Shown: positions 48,720 through 61,327 of the stretch, piece by piece
How positions within the stretch are numbered: the stretch's first letter is position 1
Layout of the letters: every line of letters begins with the position of its first letter
Program-made: the position numbers and the translations under genes
DNA from: Panorpa germanica
Taxonomy: Eukaryota > Arthropoda > Insecta > Mecoptera > Panorpidae
Direction: 5' to 3'
Length of the DNA stretch: 64,000 bases
Assembly: GCA_963678705.1 (NCBI GenBank)
Contig: CAVMBN010000163.1
Location: forward strand, 62,001-126,000
Notes under the pieces: model-generated
The model's database searches: none
Told to the model about the DNA's origin: nothing
What the model saw: only the letters and a program-made list of their open reading frames with translations

Positions 48720-50307
48720 GTTCATGAACGATCAATCACTATTTCCAAGAAAACCGCATATATTGTTCACTTAATCACTTATAACAATTAATACACTCTC
48801 ATTATCATTTAAAACACGCATTTATATAAACTAATTCTTGTGTTTTAATATTATTTATAGTTAATGTTATTCGACTTACTTGATAGTGGGCGGCAACCTT
48901 TTGTCTTCCGTATATTTGTAGTGTTTATATGAGGTCTTCCTTATATATCTCTACAGATTTCTTGAATTTTAAACCACTTGATGTTTAAGCACTAAAACTA
49001 ACCTAATTATTATCACTTTTTTTGTCTATCGCACTTAATATTGTCTTATATCAAACATCAAAGTTACAAATTTTAGGTTATGTTTATAAGACCGCGTGTA
49101 CGCGTAATGAAAAATTCGTTTTTAACACTGGTTTCCAACTGTCAAACTTTTGTAAAAAACACTTTGTTTAGGGTAAATTAACACAAATTTAAAACAAACT
49201 TAAATACATTTCGTTTGAAAAAGTATTCATATAATTTATTTAATTTTTTTCCGTAATTAATTTCTCACTTTTAATCACTTTTTTCACCTAAAGTAGCAGG
49301 AGCCGATCACACACATAGTAGATAGGAACCACTTGTGTTGCAAAGCAATATTAACGTCCTTGTAAACCAATACGTAGGTCTTCCTTTTTGTATTAAGTCC
49401 CATCTGTCTTGCCAGAGCTTATGCATATATGCATTCATCTCTTTGGCAATATATTTGGTATCGTCTCCAGACTTTTATCTTACAGCCGCATTAACTTGAA
49501 ATCCTCGAAATTTGTCGCATTAATTTTAAATCATCAAAATTTGATTTTTTCAGTTCAAGCGTAATTTGTACTTGAATAAGTGCATGAGTGATTTTTAAAT
49601 CTAAAGGAATTGTCCCTAATATCACCTGCACCACTTCTGTAGATACAGTTCTGCAACAACGCGTCATCGTCAATGACATAGTTCTTTGCATGGAAGATCT
49701 GGAAGATTGATCCTGTAATACCATGCTGAAGCACAATACACAACCATTGGCATAAATGCCCCCTTGTATAGTGTCGGCATAGTTGCCGAGTTTAAGCTTC
49801 ATTCCGTCCTTGTGACACGCGCAAGGTGTGTTACAAGTTTATCATTCGTTGTTACCGTATTTGTTTCGTAGCTTTGTAGCTTCAAGAAACTACAGATTTT
49901 ATCTATACCAGGTCGAGAACGGCTTTCTAGTTGTTCTGTACTATTTGCACCGATAATGATCACATTATCGTTAGCAAAACATACGTCTACACAACCTTTT
50001 GAGTGAGAAACACAGTTCTCGTTAAATATCATGTTCCAGAGCTCAGGCCCCATTACGGAACGCTGAGGTCAACATTTAGATAGTTGCCTTTTCATGGAAC
50101 GGTAATCGGTTTGTAAAATTAATGTTCGACAATGAAAATAGTTCTCCATAGCGCAGTAGACGTACCTATAGGTTTTTGCCGGTCTAATTATTTGAAGGTC
50201 ACTTGGCCACCGGACATCAACAAAGGCACACTGAATTTCTATAAATATCTCATATACATACTTGTACTTATGCCTACTTACTTACCATTTGTTTGTTACC
50301 ATTGAAT
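48720..50307. repeat. Unit 32, type B, 1588 bp
   Basis: B markers; private aaattttaggtt and aaatatcatgtt. The right end is the form that precedes D. Confidence 0.95.
49307..50281 (-). pseudogene. R1-like RT fragment, unit 32
   Basis: Motif-B TGA, 84 open codons (49799-50053), WNMIF for WNMVF. Confidence 0.86.
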
Positions 50308-51893
50308 GTTCATAAACGATCAATCACTATTTCCAAGAAAACCGCATATATTGTTCACTTAATCACTTATAACAATTAATACACTCTCATTATCATTTAA
50401 AACATGCATTTATATAAACTAATTCTTGTGTTTTAATATTATTTATAGTTAATGTTATTCGACTTACTTGATAGTGGGCGGCAACCTTTTGTCTTCCGTA
50501 TATTTGTAGTGTTTATATGAGGTCTTTCTTATATATCTCTACAGATTTCTTGAATTTTAAACCACTTGATGTTTAAGCACTAAAACTAACCTAATTATTA
50601 TCACTTTTTCTGTCTATCGCACTTAATATTGTCTTATATCAAACATCAAAGTTACAAATTTGAGGTTATGTTTATAAGACCGCGTGTACGCGTAATGAAA
50701 AATTCGTTTTTAACACTGGTTTCCAACTGTCAAACTTTTGTAAAAACACTTTGTTTAGGGTAAATTAACACAAATTTAAAACAAACTTAAATACTTTTCG
50801 TTTGAAAAAGTATTCATATAATTTATTTAATTTTTTTCCGTAATTTATTTCTCACTTTTAATCACTTTTTTCACCTAAAGTAGCAGGAGCCGATCACACA
50901 CATAGTAGATAGGAACCACTTGTGTTGCAAAGCAATATTAACGTCCTTGTAAACCAATACGTAGGTCTTCCTTTTTGTATTAAGTCCCATCTGTCTTGCC
51001 AGATCTTATGCATATATGCATTCATCTCTTTGCAATATATTTGGTATTGTCTCCAGACTTTTATCCTACAGCCGCATTAACTTCAAATCCTTGAAATTTT
51101 TCGCATTAATTTTAAATCATCGAAATTTGATTTTTTCAGTTCTAGCGTAATTTGTACTTGAGTAAGTGCATGAGTGATTTATGAATCTGATGGAATTGTC
51201 CCCAATATCACTTGCACCACTTTTGTAGATACAGTTCTGCAACAACGCGTCATCGTCAATAACATAGTTCTTTGCATGGAAAATCTGGAAGATTGATCCT
51301 GCAATACCATGCCGAAGCACAATACACAACCATTAGCATAAATGCCCCCTTGTATAGTGTCGGCATAGTTGCCGAGTTTAAGCTTAATTCCGTCCTTGTG
51401 ACACGCGCAAGGTGTGTTACAAGTTTTTCATTCGTTGTTACCGTATTTGTTTTGTAGCTTTTTAGCTTCAAGAAACTACAGATTTTATCTATACCAGGTC
51501 GAGAACGGCTTTCTAGTTGTTCTGTACTATTTGCACCGATAATGATCACATTATCGTTAGCAAAACATACGTCTACACAACCTTTTGAGTGAGAAACACA
51601 GTTCTCGTCAAATACCATGTTCCAGAGCTCAGGCCCCATTACGGAACGCTCAGGTCAACATTTAGATAGTTGCCTTTTCATGGAACGGTAATCGGTTTGT
51701 AAAATTAATGTTCGACAATGAAAATAGTTCTCCATAGCGCAGTAGACGTACCTATAGGTTTTTGCCGGTCTAATTCTTTGAAGGTCACTTGGCCACCGGA
51801 CATCAACAAAGGCACACTGAATTTCTATAAATATCTCATATACATACTTGTACTTATGCCTACTTACTTACCATTTGTTTGTTACCATTGAAT
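50308..51893. repeat. Unit 33, type D, 1586 bp
   Basis: Start of the second D-E-C-F-G block. Private gatttatgaatctga and agtttttcattc. Confidence 0.95.
50894..51867 (-). pseudogene. R1-like RT fragment, unit 33
   Basis: Type D. Motif-B TGA, 127 open codons (51256-51639). Confidence 0.87.
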
Positions 51894-53485
51894 GTTCATA
51901 AACGATCAATCACTATTTCCAAGAAAACCGCATATATTGTTCACTTAATCACTTATAACAATTAATACACTCTCATTATCATTTAAAACACGCATTTATA
52001 TAAACTAATTCTTGTGTTTTAATATTATTTATAGTTAATGTTATTCGACTTACTTGTTAGTGGGCGGCAACCTTTTGTCTTCCGTATATTTGTAGTGTTT
52101 ATATGAGGTCTTCCTTATATAGCTCTACAGATTTCTTGAATTTCTTAACCACTTAATGTTTTAGCACTAACACTAACCTAATTATTATCAATTTTTTTGT
52201 CTATCGCACTTATTAATGTCTTATATTAAACATCAAAGTTACAATTTTGAGGTTATGTTTATAAGACCGCGTGTACGCGTAATGAAAAATTCGTTTTTAA
52301 CACTGGTTTCCAACTGTCAAACTTTTGTAAAAACACTTTCTTTAGGGTAAATTAACACAAATTTAAAACAAACTTCAATACTTTTCGTTTAAAAAAGTAT
52401 TCATATAATTTATTTAATTTATTTCCGTAATTAATTTCTCACTTTTAATCACTTTTTTCACCTAAAGTAGCAGGAGCCGATCACACACATAGTAGATAGG
52501 AACCACTTGTGTTGCAAAGCAATATTAACGTCCTTGTAAACCAATACGTAGGTCTTCCTTTTTGTATTAAGTCCCATCTGTCTTGCCAGAGCTTATGCAT
52601 ATAAGCATTCATCTCTTTGGCAATATATTTGGTATCGTCTCCAGACTTTTATCTTACAGCCGCATTAACTTGAAATCCTCGAAATTTGTCGCATTAATTT
52701 TAAATCATCAAAATTTGATTTTTTCAGTTCTAGCGTAATTTGTACTTGAGTAAGTGCATGAGTGATTTTTAAACCTAAAGGAATTGTCCCCAATATCACC
52801 TGCACCACTTCTGTAGATACAGTTCTGCAACAACGCGTCATCGTCAATGACATAGTTCTTTGCATGGAAGATCTGGAAGATTGATCCTGTAATACCATGC
52901 TGAAGCACAATACACAACCATTGGCATAAATGCCCCCTTGTATAGTGTCGGCATATTTGCCGAGTTTAAGCTTTATTCCGTCCTTGTGACACGCGCAAGG
53001 TGTGTTACAAGTTTATCATCATTCGTTGTTACCGTATTTGTTTCGTAGCTTTGTAGCTTCAAGAAACTACAGATTTTATCTATACCAGGTCGAGAACGGC
53101 TTTCTAGTTGTTCTGTACTATTTGCACCGATAATGATCACATTATCGTTAGCAAAACATACGTCTACACAACCTTTTGAGTGAGAAAACACAGTTCTCGT
53201 CAAATACCATGTTCCAGAGCTCAGGCCCTATTACGGATCGCTGAGGACAACCTTTAGATAGTTGCCTTTTCATGGAACGGTAATCGGTTTGTAAAATAAA
53301 GTTCGACAATGAAAATAGTTCTCCATAGCGCAGTAGACGTACCTATAGGTTTTTGCCGGTCTAATTCTTTGAAAGTCACTTGGCCACCGGACATCAACAA
53401 AGGCACACTGAATTTCTATAAATATCTCATATACATACTTTGTACTTATGCCTACTTACTTACCATTTGTTTGTTACCATTGAAT
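51894..53485. repeat. Unit 34, type E, 1592 bp
   Basis: E markers plus small insertions unique in the window: tatcatcattcg, gagaaaacac and atactttgtac. Confidence 0.95.
52481..53459 (-). pseudogene. R1-like RT fragment, unit 34, frame broken in the core
   Basis: An extra A in gagaaaacac (near 53187) breaks the core frame that is open in units 8 and 16, leaving 76 codons (52973-53203). A 3-base insertion adds one residue in TTNDDKL. Confidence 0.85.
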
Positions 53486-55023
53486 GTTCATAAACGATCA
53501 ATCACTATTTCCAAGAAAACCGCATATATTGTTCACTTAATCACTTATAACAATTAATACACTCTCATTATCATTTAAAACACGCATTTATATAAACTAA
53601 TTCTTGTGTTTTAATATTATTTATAGTTAATGTTATTCGACTTACTTGATAGTGGGCGGCAACCTTTTGTCTTCCGTATATTTGTAGTGTTTATATGAGG
53701 TCTTCCTTATATATCTCTACAGATTTCTTAAATTTTAAACCACTTGATGTTTAAGCACTAACACTAACCTAATTATTATCACTTTTTTTGTCTATCGCAC
53801 TTAATAATGTCTTATATCAAACATCAAAGTTACAAATTTGAGGTTATGTTTATAAGACCGCGTCGCGGTACGCGTAATGAAAAATTCGTTTTTAACACTG
53901 GTTTTTAACTGTCAAACTTTTGTAAAAACACTTGTTTAGGGTAAATTAACACAAATTTAAAACAAACTTAAATACTTTTCGTTTGAAAAAGTATTTATAT
54001 AATTTATTTAATTTTTTTCCATAATTAATTTCTCACTTTTAATCACTTTTTTCACCTAAAGTAGCAGTAGCCGATCACACACAGTAGATAGGAACCACTT
54101 GTGTTGCAAAGCAATATTAACGTCCTTGTAAACCAATACGTAGGTCTGCCTTTTTGTATTAAGTCCCATCTGTCTTTCCAAATCTTATGCATATATGCAT
54201 TCATCTCTTTGCAATATATTTGGTATTGTCTCCAGACTTTTATCCTACAGCCGCATTAACTTCAAATCCTTGAAATTTTTCGCATTAATATTAAATCATC
54301 GAAATTGATTTTTTCAGTTCTAGCGTAATTTGTACTTGAGTAAGTGCATGAGTGATTTTTAAATCTAATGGAATTGTCCCCAATATCACTTGCACCACTT
54401 TTGTAGATACAATTCTGCAACAACGCGTCATCGTCAATAACATAGTTCTTTGCATGGAAGATCTGGAAGATTGATCCTGTAATACCATGCCGAAACACAA
54501 TACACAACCATTAGCATAAAATGCCCCCTTGTATAGTGTCGGCATAGTTGCCGAGTTTAAGCTTAATTCCGTCCTTGTGACACGCGCAAGGTGTGTTACA
54601 GAAACTACAGATTTTATATATAGCAGGTCGAGAACAGCTTTCTAGTTGTTTTGTACTATTTGCACCGATAAGGATCACATTATCGTTGGCAAAACATACG
54701 TTTACACAACCTTTCGAGTGAAAAACACAGTTCTCGTCGAATACCATGTTCCAGAGCTCAGGCCTTATTTACGGACCGCTAAGGACAACCTCAAGATAGT
54801 TGCCTTTTCATGGAACAGTAATCGGTTTGTAAAATTAATGTTCGACAATGAAAATAGTTCTCCATAGCGCAGTAGACGTACCTATAGGTTTTTGCTGGTC
54901 TAATTCTTTGAAGGTCACTTGGCCACCAGACATTATCAAAGGCACACTGAATTTCTATAAATATCTCATGTACATACTTAAACTTATGCCTACTTACTTA
55001 CCATTTGTTTGTTACCATTGAAT
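53486..55023. repeat. Unit 35, type C, 1538 bp
   Basis: C unit with the 50-bp deletion near 54600 and several single-base indels: cacttgttta, cgaaattgat, gcataaaatgcc, cttatttacgg. Confidence 0.95.
54075..54997 (-). pseudogene. R1-like RT fragment, unit 35, 50-bp deletion plus frameshifts
   Basis: The 161-codon stretch seen in other C units is split by an extra A near 54517 (78 codons left, 54511-54747). A missing T near 54306 shifts the tail. Confidence 0.85.
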
Positions 55024-56613
55024 GTTCATAAACGATCAATCACTATTTCCAAGAAAACCGCATATATTGTTCACTTAATCACTTACAACAATTAATACAC
55101 TCTCTTTATTATTTCAAACACGCATTTATATAAACTAATTCTTATGTTTTAATATTATTTATAGTTAATGTTATTCGACTTACTTGTTAGTGGGCAGCAA
55201 CCTTTTGTCTTCCGTATATTTGTAGTGTTTATATGAGGTCTTTCTTATATATCTCTACAGATTTCTTGAATTTTAAACCACTTGATGTTTAAGCACTAAC
55301 ACTAACCTAATTATTATCACTTTTTTTGTCTATCGCACTTAATAATGTCTTATATCAAACATCAAAGTTACAAATTTGAGGTTATGTTTATAAGACCGCG
55401 TCGCGGTACGCGTAATAAAAAATTCGTTTTTAACACTGGTTTTTAACTGTCAAACTTTTGTAAAAACACTTTGTTTAGGGTAAATTAACACAAATTTAAA
55501 ACAAACTTAAATACTTTTCGTTTGAAAAAGTATTCATATAATTTATTTAATTTTTTTCCATAATTAATTTCTCACTTTTAATCACTTTTTTCACCTAAAG
55601 TAGCAGTAGCCGATCACACACATAGTAGATAGGAACCACTTGTGTTGCAAAGCAATATTAACGTCTTTGTAAACCAATACGTAGGTCTTCCTTTTTGTAT
55701 TAAGTCCCATCTGTCTTGCCAAATCTTATGCATATATGCATTCATCTCTTTGCAATATATTTGGTATTGTCTCCAGACTTTTATCCTACAGCCGCATTAA
55801 CTTCAAATCCTTGAAATTTTTCGCATTAATTTTAAATCATTAAAATTTCATTTTTTCAGTTCTAGCGTAATTTGTACTTGAGTAAGTGCATGAGTGATTT
55901 TTAAATCTAATGGAATTGTCCCCAATATCACTTGCACCACTTTTGTAGATACAGTTCTGCAACAGCGCGTCATCGTCAATAACATAGTTCTTTGCATGGA
56001 AGATCTGGAAGATTGATCCTGTAATACCATGCCGAAGCACAATACACAACCATTAGCATAAATGCCCCCTTGTATAGTGTCGGCATAGTTGCCGAGTTTA
56101 AGCTTCATTCCGTCCTTGTGACACCCGCAAGGTGTGTTACAAGTTTATCATTCGTTGTTACCGTATTTGTTTTGTAGCTTTTTAGCTTCAAGAAACTACA
56201 GATTTTATCTATAGCAGGTCGAGAACGGCTTTCTAGTTGTTCTGTACTATTTGAACCGATATGGATCACATTATCGTTGGCAAAACATACGTCTACACAA
56301 CCTTTTGAGTGAGAAACACAGTTCTCGTCAAATACCATGTTCCAGAGTTAAGGCCCCATTACGGATCGCTGAGGACAACCTTTAGATAGTTGCCTTTTCA
56401 TAGAACGGTAATCGGTTTGTAAAATTAATGTTCGACAATGAAAATAGTTCTCCATAGCGCAGTAGACGTACCTAGAGGTTTTTGCCGGTCTAATTCTTTG
56501 AAGGTCACTTGGCCACCAGACATTATCAAAGGCACACTGAATTTCTATAAATATCTCATATACATACTTGTACTTATGCCTACTTACTTACCATTTGTTT
56601 GTTACCATTGAAT
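55024..56613. repeat. Unit 36, type F, 1590 bp
   Basis: Matches unit 10 in all F markers; private gggcagcaacc. Confidence 0.95.
55614..56587 (-). pseudogene. R1-like RT fragment, unit 36
   Basis: As unit 10: stop upstream of MVFDENC, 77 open codons (56105-56338). Motif A AFDNVWWP. Confidence 0.86.
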
Positions 56614-58201
56614 GTTCATAAACGATCAATCACTATTTCCAACAAAACCGCATATATTGTTCACTTAATCACTTATAACAATTAATACACTCTCATTATT
56701 ATTTAAAACACGCAATTATATAAACTTATTCTTGTGTTTTAATATTATTTATAGTTAATGTTAATCGACTTACTTGATAGTGGACGGCAACCTTTTGTCT
56801 TCCGTATATTTGTAGTGTTTATATGAGCTCTTCCTTATATAGCTCTACAGATTTCTAGAATTTCTAAACCACTTCATGTTTTAGCACTAACACTAACTTA
56901 ATTATTATTACTTTTTTTGTCTATCGCACTTATTAATGTCTTATATCAAACATCAAAGTTACAATTTTGAGGTTATGTTTATAAGACCGCGTGTACGCGT
57001 AATGAAAAATTGGTTTTTAACACTGGTATCCAACTGTCAAACTTTTGTAAAAACACTTTGTTTAGGGTAAATTAACACAAATTTAAAACAAACTTAAATA
57101 CTTTTCGTTTGAAAAAGTATTCATATAATTTATTTAATTTTGTTCCGTAATTAATTTCTCACTTTTAATCACTTTTTTCACCTAAAGTAGCAGGAGCCGA
57201 TCACACACATAGTAGATAGGAACCACTTGTGTTGCAAAGCAATATTAACGTCCTTGTAAACCAATACGTAGGTCTTCCTTTTTGTATTAAGTCCCATCTG
57301 TATTGCCAGAGCTTATGCATATATACATTCATCCCTTTGGCAATATATTTGGTATCGTCTCCAGACTTTTATCTTACAGTCGCATTAACTTTAAATCCTC
57401 GAAATTTGTCGCATTAATTTTAAATCATTAAAATCTGATTTTTTCAGTTCTAGCGTAATTTGAATTTGAGTAAGTGCATGAGTGATTTTTAAATCTACAG
57501 GAATTGTCCCCAATATCACCTGCACCACTTCTGTAGATACAGTTCTGCAACAACGCGTCATCGTCAATGACATAGTTCTTTGCATGTAAGATCTGGAAAA
57601 TTAATCCTGTAATACCATGTTGAAGCACAATACACAACCATTGGCATAAATGCCCCCTTGTATAGTGTCGGCATAGTTGCCGAGTTTAAGCTTTATTCCG
57701 TCCTTGTGACACGTGCAAGGTGTGTTACAAGTTTATCATTTGTTGTTACTGTATTTGTTTCGTAGCTTTGTAGCTTCAAGAAACTACAGATTTTATATAT
57801 AGCAGGTCGAGAACAGCTTTCTAGTTGTTTTGTACTATTTGCACCGATAAGGATCACATTATCGTTGGCAAAACATACGTTTACACAACCTTTCGAGTGA
57901 GAAACACAGTTCTCGTCGAATACCATGTTCCAGAGCTCAGGCCTTATTACGGACCGCTGAGGACAACCTCAAGATAGTTGCCTTTTCATGGAACAGTAAT
58001 CGGTTTGTAAAATTAATGTTCGACAATGAAAATAGTTCTCCATAGCGCAGTAGACGTACCTATAGGTTTTTGCCGGTCTTATTCTTTGAAGGTCACTTGG
58101 CCACCAGACATTATCAAAGGCACACTGAATTTCTATAAATATCTCATATACATACTTGTACTTATGCCTACTTACTTACCATTTGTTTGTTACCATTGAA
58201 T
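56614..58201. repeat. Unit 37, G with a C-like right end, 1588 bp
   Basis: Matches unit 11 until about 57915, then carries C-type sequence (ggccttattacgg, cctcaagatag, gaacagtaatcgg). Confidence 0.93.
57201..58175 (-). pseudogene. R1-like RT fragment, unit 37
   Basis: 77 open codons (57693-57926). The C-like right part supplies motif A AFDNVWWP. Confidence 0.86.
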
Positions 58202-59787
58202 GTTCATAAACGATCAATCACTATTTCTAAGAAAACCGCATATATTGTTCACTTAATCACTTATAACAATTAATACACTCTCATTATCATTTAAAACATG
58301 CATTTATATAAACTAATTCTTGTGTTTTAATATTATTTATAGTTAATGTTATTCGACTTACTTGATAGTGAGCGGCAACCTTTTGTCTTCCGTATATTTG
58401 TAGTGTTTATATGAGGTCTTCCTTATATATCTCTACAGATTTCTTGAATTTTAAACCACTTGATGTTTAAGCACTAAAACTAACCTAATTATTATCACTT
58501 TTTTTGTCTATCGCACTTAATATTGTCTTATATCAAACATCAAAGTTACAAATTTGAGGTTATGTTTATAAAACCGCGTGTACGCGTAATGAAAAATTCG
58601 TTTTTAACACTGGTTTCCAACTGTCAAACTTTTGTAAAAACACTTTGTTTAGGGTAAATTAACACAAATTTAAAACAAACTTAGATACTTTTCGTTTGAA
58701 AAAGTATTCATATAATTTATTTAATTTTTTTCCGTAATTTATTTCTCACTTTTAATCACTTTTTTCACCTAAAGTAGCAGGAGCCGATCACACACATAGT
58801 AGATAGGAACCACTTGTGTTGCAAAGCAATATAAACGTCCTTGTAAACCAATACGTAGGTCTTCCTTTTTGTATTAAGTCCCATCTGTCTTGCCAGATCT
58901 TATGCATATATGCATTCATCTCTTTGCAATATATTTGGTATTGTCTCCAGACTTTTATCCTACAGCCGCATTAACTTTAAATCCTTAAAATTTTTCGCAT
59001 TAATTTTAAATCATCGTTATTTGATTTTTTCAGTTCTAGCGTAATTTGTACTTGAGTAAGTGCATGAGTGATTTTTAAATCTAATGAAATTGTCCCCAAT
59101 ATTACTTGCACCACTTTTGTAGATACAGTTCTGCAACAACGCGTCATCGTCAATAACATAGTTCTTTGCATGGAAAATCTGGAAGATTGATCCTGCAATA
59201 CCATGCCGAAGCACAATACACAACCATTAGCATAAATGCCCCCTTGTATAGTGTCGGCATAGTTGCCGAGTTTAAGCTTAATTCCGTCCTTGTGACACGC
59301 GCAAGGTGTGTTACAAGTTTATCATTCGTTGTTATTGTATTTGTTTTGTAGCTTTTTAGCTTCAAGAAACTACAGATTTTATCTATACCAGGTCGAGAAC
59401 GGCTTTCTAGTTGTTCTGTACTATTTGCACCGATAATGATCACATTATCGTTAGCAAAACATACGTCTACACAACCTTTTGAGTGAGAAACACAGTTCTC
59501 GTCAAATACCATGTTCCAGAGCTCAGGCCCCATTACGGAACGCTGAGGTCAACATTTAGATAGTTGCCTTTTCATGGAACGGTAATCGGTTTGTAAAATT
59601 AATGTTCGACAATGAAAATAGTTCTCCATAGCGCAGTAGACGTACCTATAGGTTTTTGCCGGTCTAATTCTTTGAAGGTCACATGGCCACCGGACATCAC
59701 CAAAGGCACACTGAATTTCTATAAATATCTCATATACATACTTGTACTTATGCCTACTTACTTACCATTTGTTTGTTACCATTGAAT
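58202..59787. repeat. Unit 38, type D, 1586 bp
   Basis: D-like, but with gatttttaaatc in place of gatttataaatc and several private changes (atataaacgtcc, tcatcgttattt, gacatcaccaaagg). Confidence 0.94.
58788..59761 (-). pseudogene. R1-like RT fragment, unit 38
   Basis: Motif-B TGA, 127 open codons (59150-59533). Motif A reads AFGDVRWP. Confidence 0.86.
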
Positions 59788-61327
59788 GTTCATAAACGAT
59801 CAATCACTATTTCCAAGAAAACCGAATATATTGTTCACTTAATCACTTATAACAATTAATACACTCTCATTATCATTTAAAACACGCATTTATATAAACT
59901 AATTCTTGTGTTTTAATATTATTTATAGTTAATGTTATTCGACTTACTTGATAGTGGGCGGCAACCTTTTGTCTTCCGTATATTTGTAGTGTTTATATGA
60001 GGTCTTCCTTATATATCTCAACAGATTTCTTGAATTTTAAACCACTTGATGTTTAAGCACTAACACTAACCTAATTATTATCACTTTTTTTGTCTATCGC
60101 ACTTAATAATGTCTTATATCAAACATCAAAGTTACAAATTTGAGGTTATGTTTATAAGACCGCGTCGCGGTACGCGTAATGAAAAATTCGTTTTTAACAC
60201 TGGTTTTTAACTGTCAAACTTTTGTAAAAACACTTTGTTTAGGGTAAATTAACACAAATTTAAAACAAACTTAAATACTTTTCGTTTGAAAAAGTATTCA
60301 TATAATTTATTTAATTTTTTTCCATAATTAATTTCTCACTTTTAATCACTTTTTTCACCTAAAGTAGCAGTAGCCGATCACACACATAGTAGATAGGAAC
60401 CACTTGTGTTGCAAAGCAATATTAACGTCCTTGTAAACCAATACGTAGGTCTTCCTTTTTGTATTAAGTCCCATCTGTCTTGCCAAATCTTATGCATATA
60501 TGCATTCATCTCTTTGCAATATATTTGGTATTGTCTCCAGACTTTTATCCTACAGCCGCATTAACTTCAAATCCTTGAAATTTTTCGCATTAATTTTAAA
60601 TCATCGAAATTTAATTTTTTCAGTTCTAGCGTAATTTGTACTTGAGTAAGTGCATGAGTGATTTTTAAATCTAATGGAATTGTCCCCAATATCACTTGCA
60701 CCACTTTTGTAGATACAGTTCTGCAACAACGCGTCATCGTCAATAACATAGTTCTTTGCATGGAAGATCTGGAAGATTGATCCTGTAATACCATGCCGAT
60801 ACACAATACACAACCATTAGCATAAATGCCCCCTTGTATAGTGTCGGCATAGTTGCCGAGTTTAAGCTTAATTCCGTCCTTGTGACACGCGCAAGGTGTG
60901 TTGCAGAAACTACAGATTTTATATATAGCAGGTCGAGAACAGCTTTCTAGTTGTTTTGTACTATTTTCACCGATAAGGATCACATTATCGTTGGCAAAAC
61001 ATACGTTTACACAACCTTTCGAGTGAAAAACACAGTTCTCGTCGAATACCATGTTCCAGAGCTCAGGCCTTATTACGGACCGCTAAGGACAACCTCAAGA
61101 TAGTTGCCTTTTCATGGAACAGTAATCGGTTTGTAAAATTAATGTTCGACAATGAAAATAGTTCTCCATAGCGCAGTAGACGTACCTATAGGTTTTTGCC
61201 GGTCTTATTCTTTGAAGGTCACTTGGCCACCAGACATTATCAAAGGCACACTGAATTTCTATAAATATATCATGTACATACTTAAACTTATGCCAACTTA
61301 CTTACCATTTGTTTGTTACCATTGAAT
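59788..61327. repeat. Unit 39, type C, 1540 bp
   Basis: C unit with the 50-bp deletion near 60903; private gttgcagaaac, ccgatacacaa and actattttcacc. Confidence 0.95.
60378..61301 (-). pseudogene. R1-like RT fragment, unit 39, 50-bp deletion
   Basis: 161 open codons (60567-61052). Motif A AFDNVWWP. Confidence 0.87.

Larger units (their letters stand above)
50308..58201. repeat. Five-unit block D-E-C-F-G, second copy
   Basis: Units 33-37 repeat the order and markers of units 7-11. Unit 37 differs from unit 11 to the right of about 57915: it carries ggccttattacggaccgc, cctcaagatag and gaacagtaatcgg as in C-type units, where unit 11 has ggccctattacggatcgc and cctttagatag. This marks a recombination junction at the right edge of the duplicated block. 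Confidence 0.9.

Noticed and set aside
53309-53557. Plus-strand 82-codon open frame
   Set aside because: It crosses the unit boundary antisense to RT motif A and exists only because of the extra T in atactttgtac.
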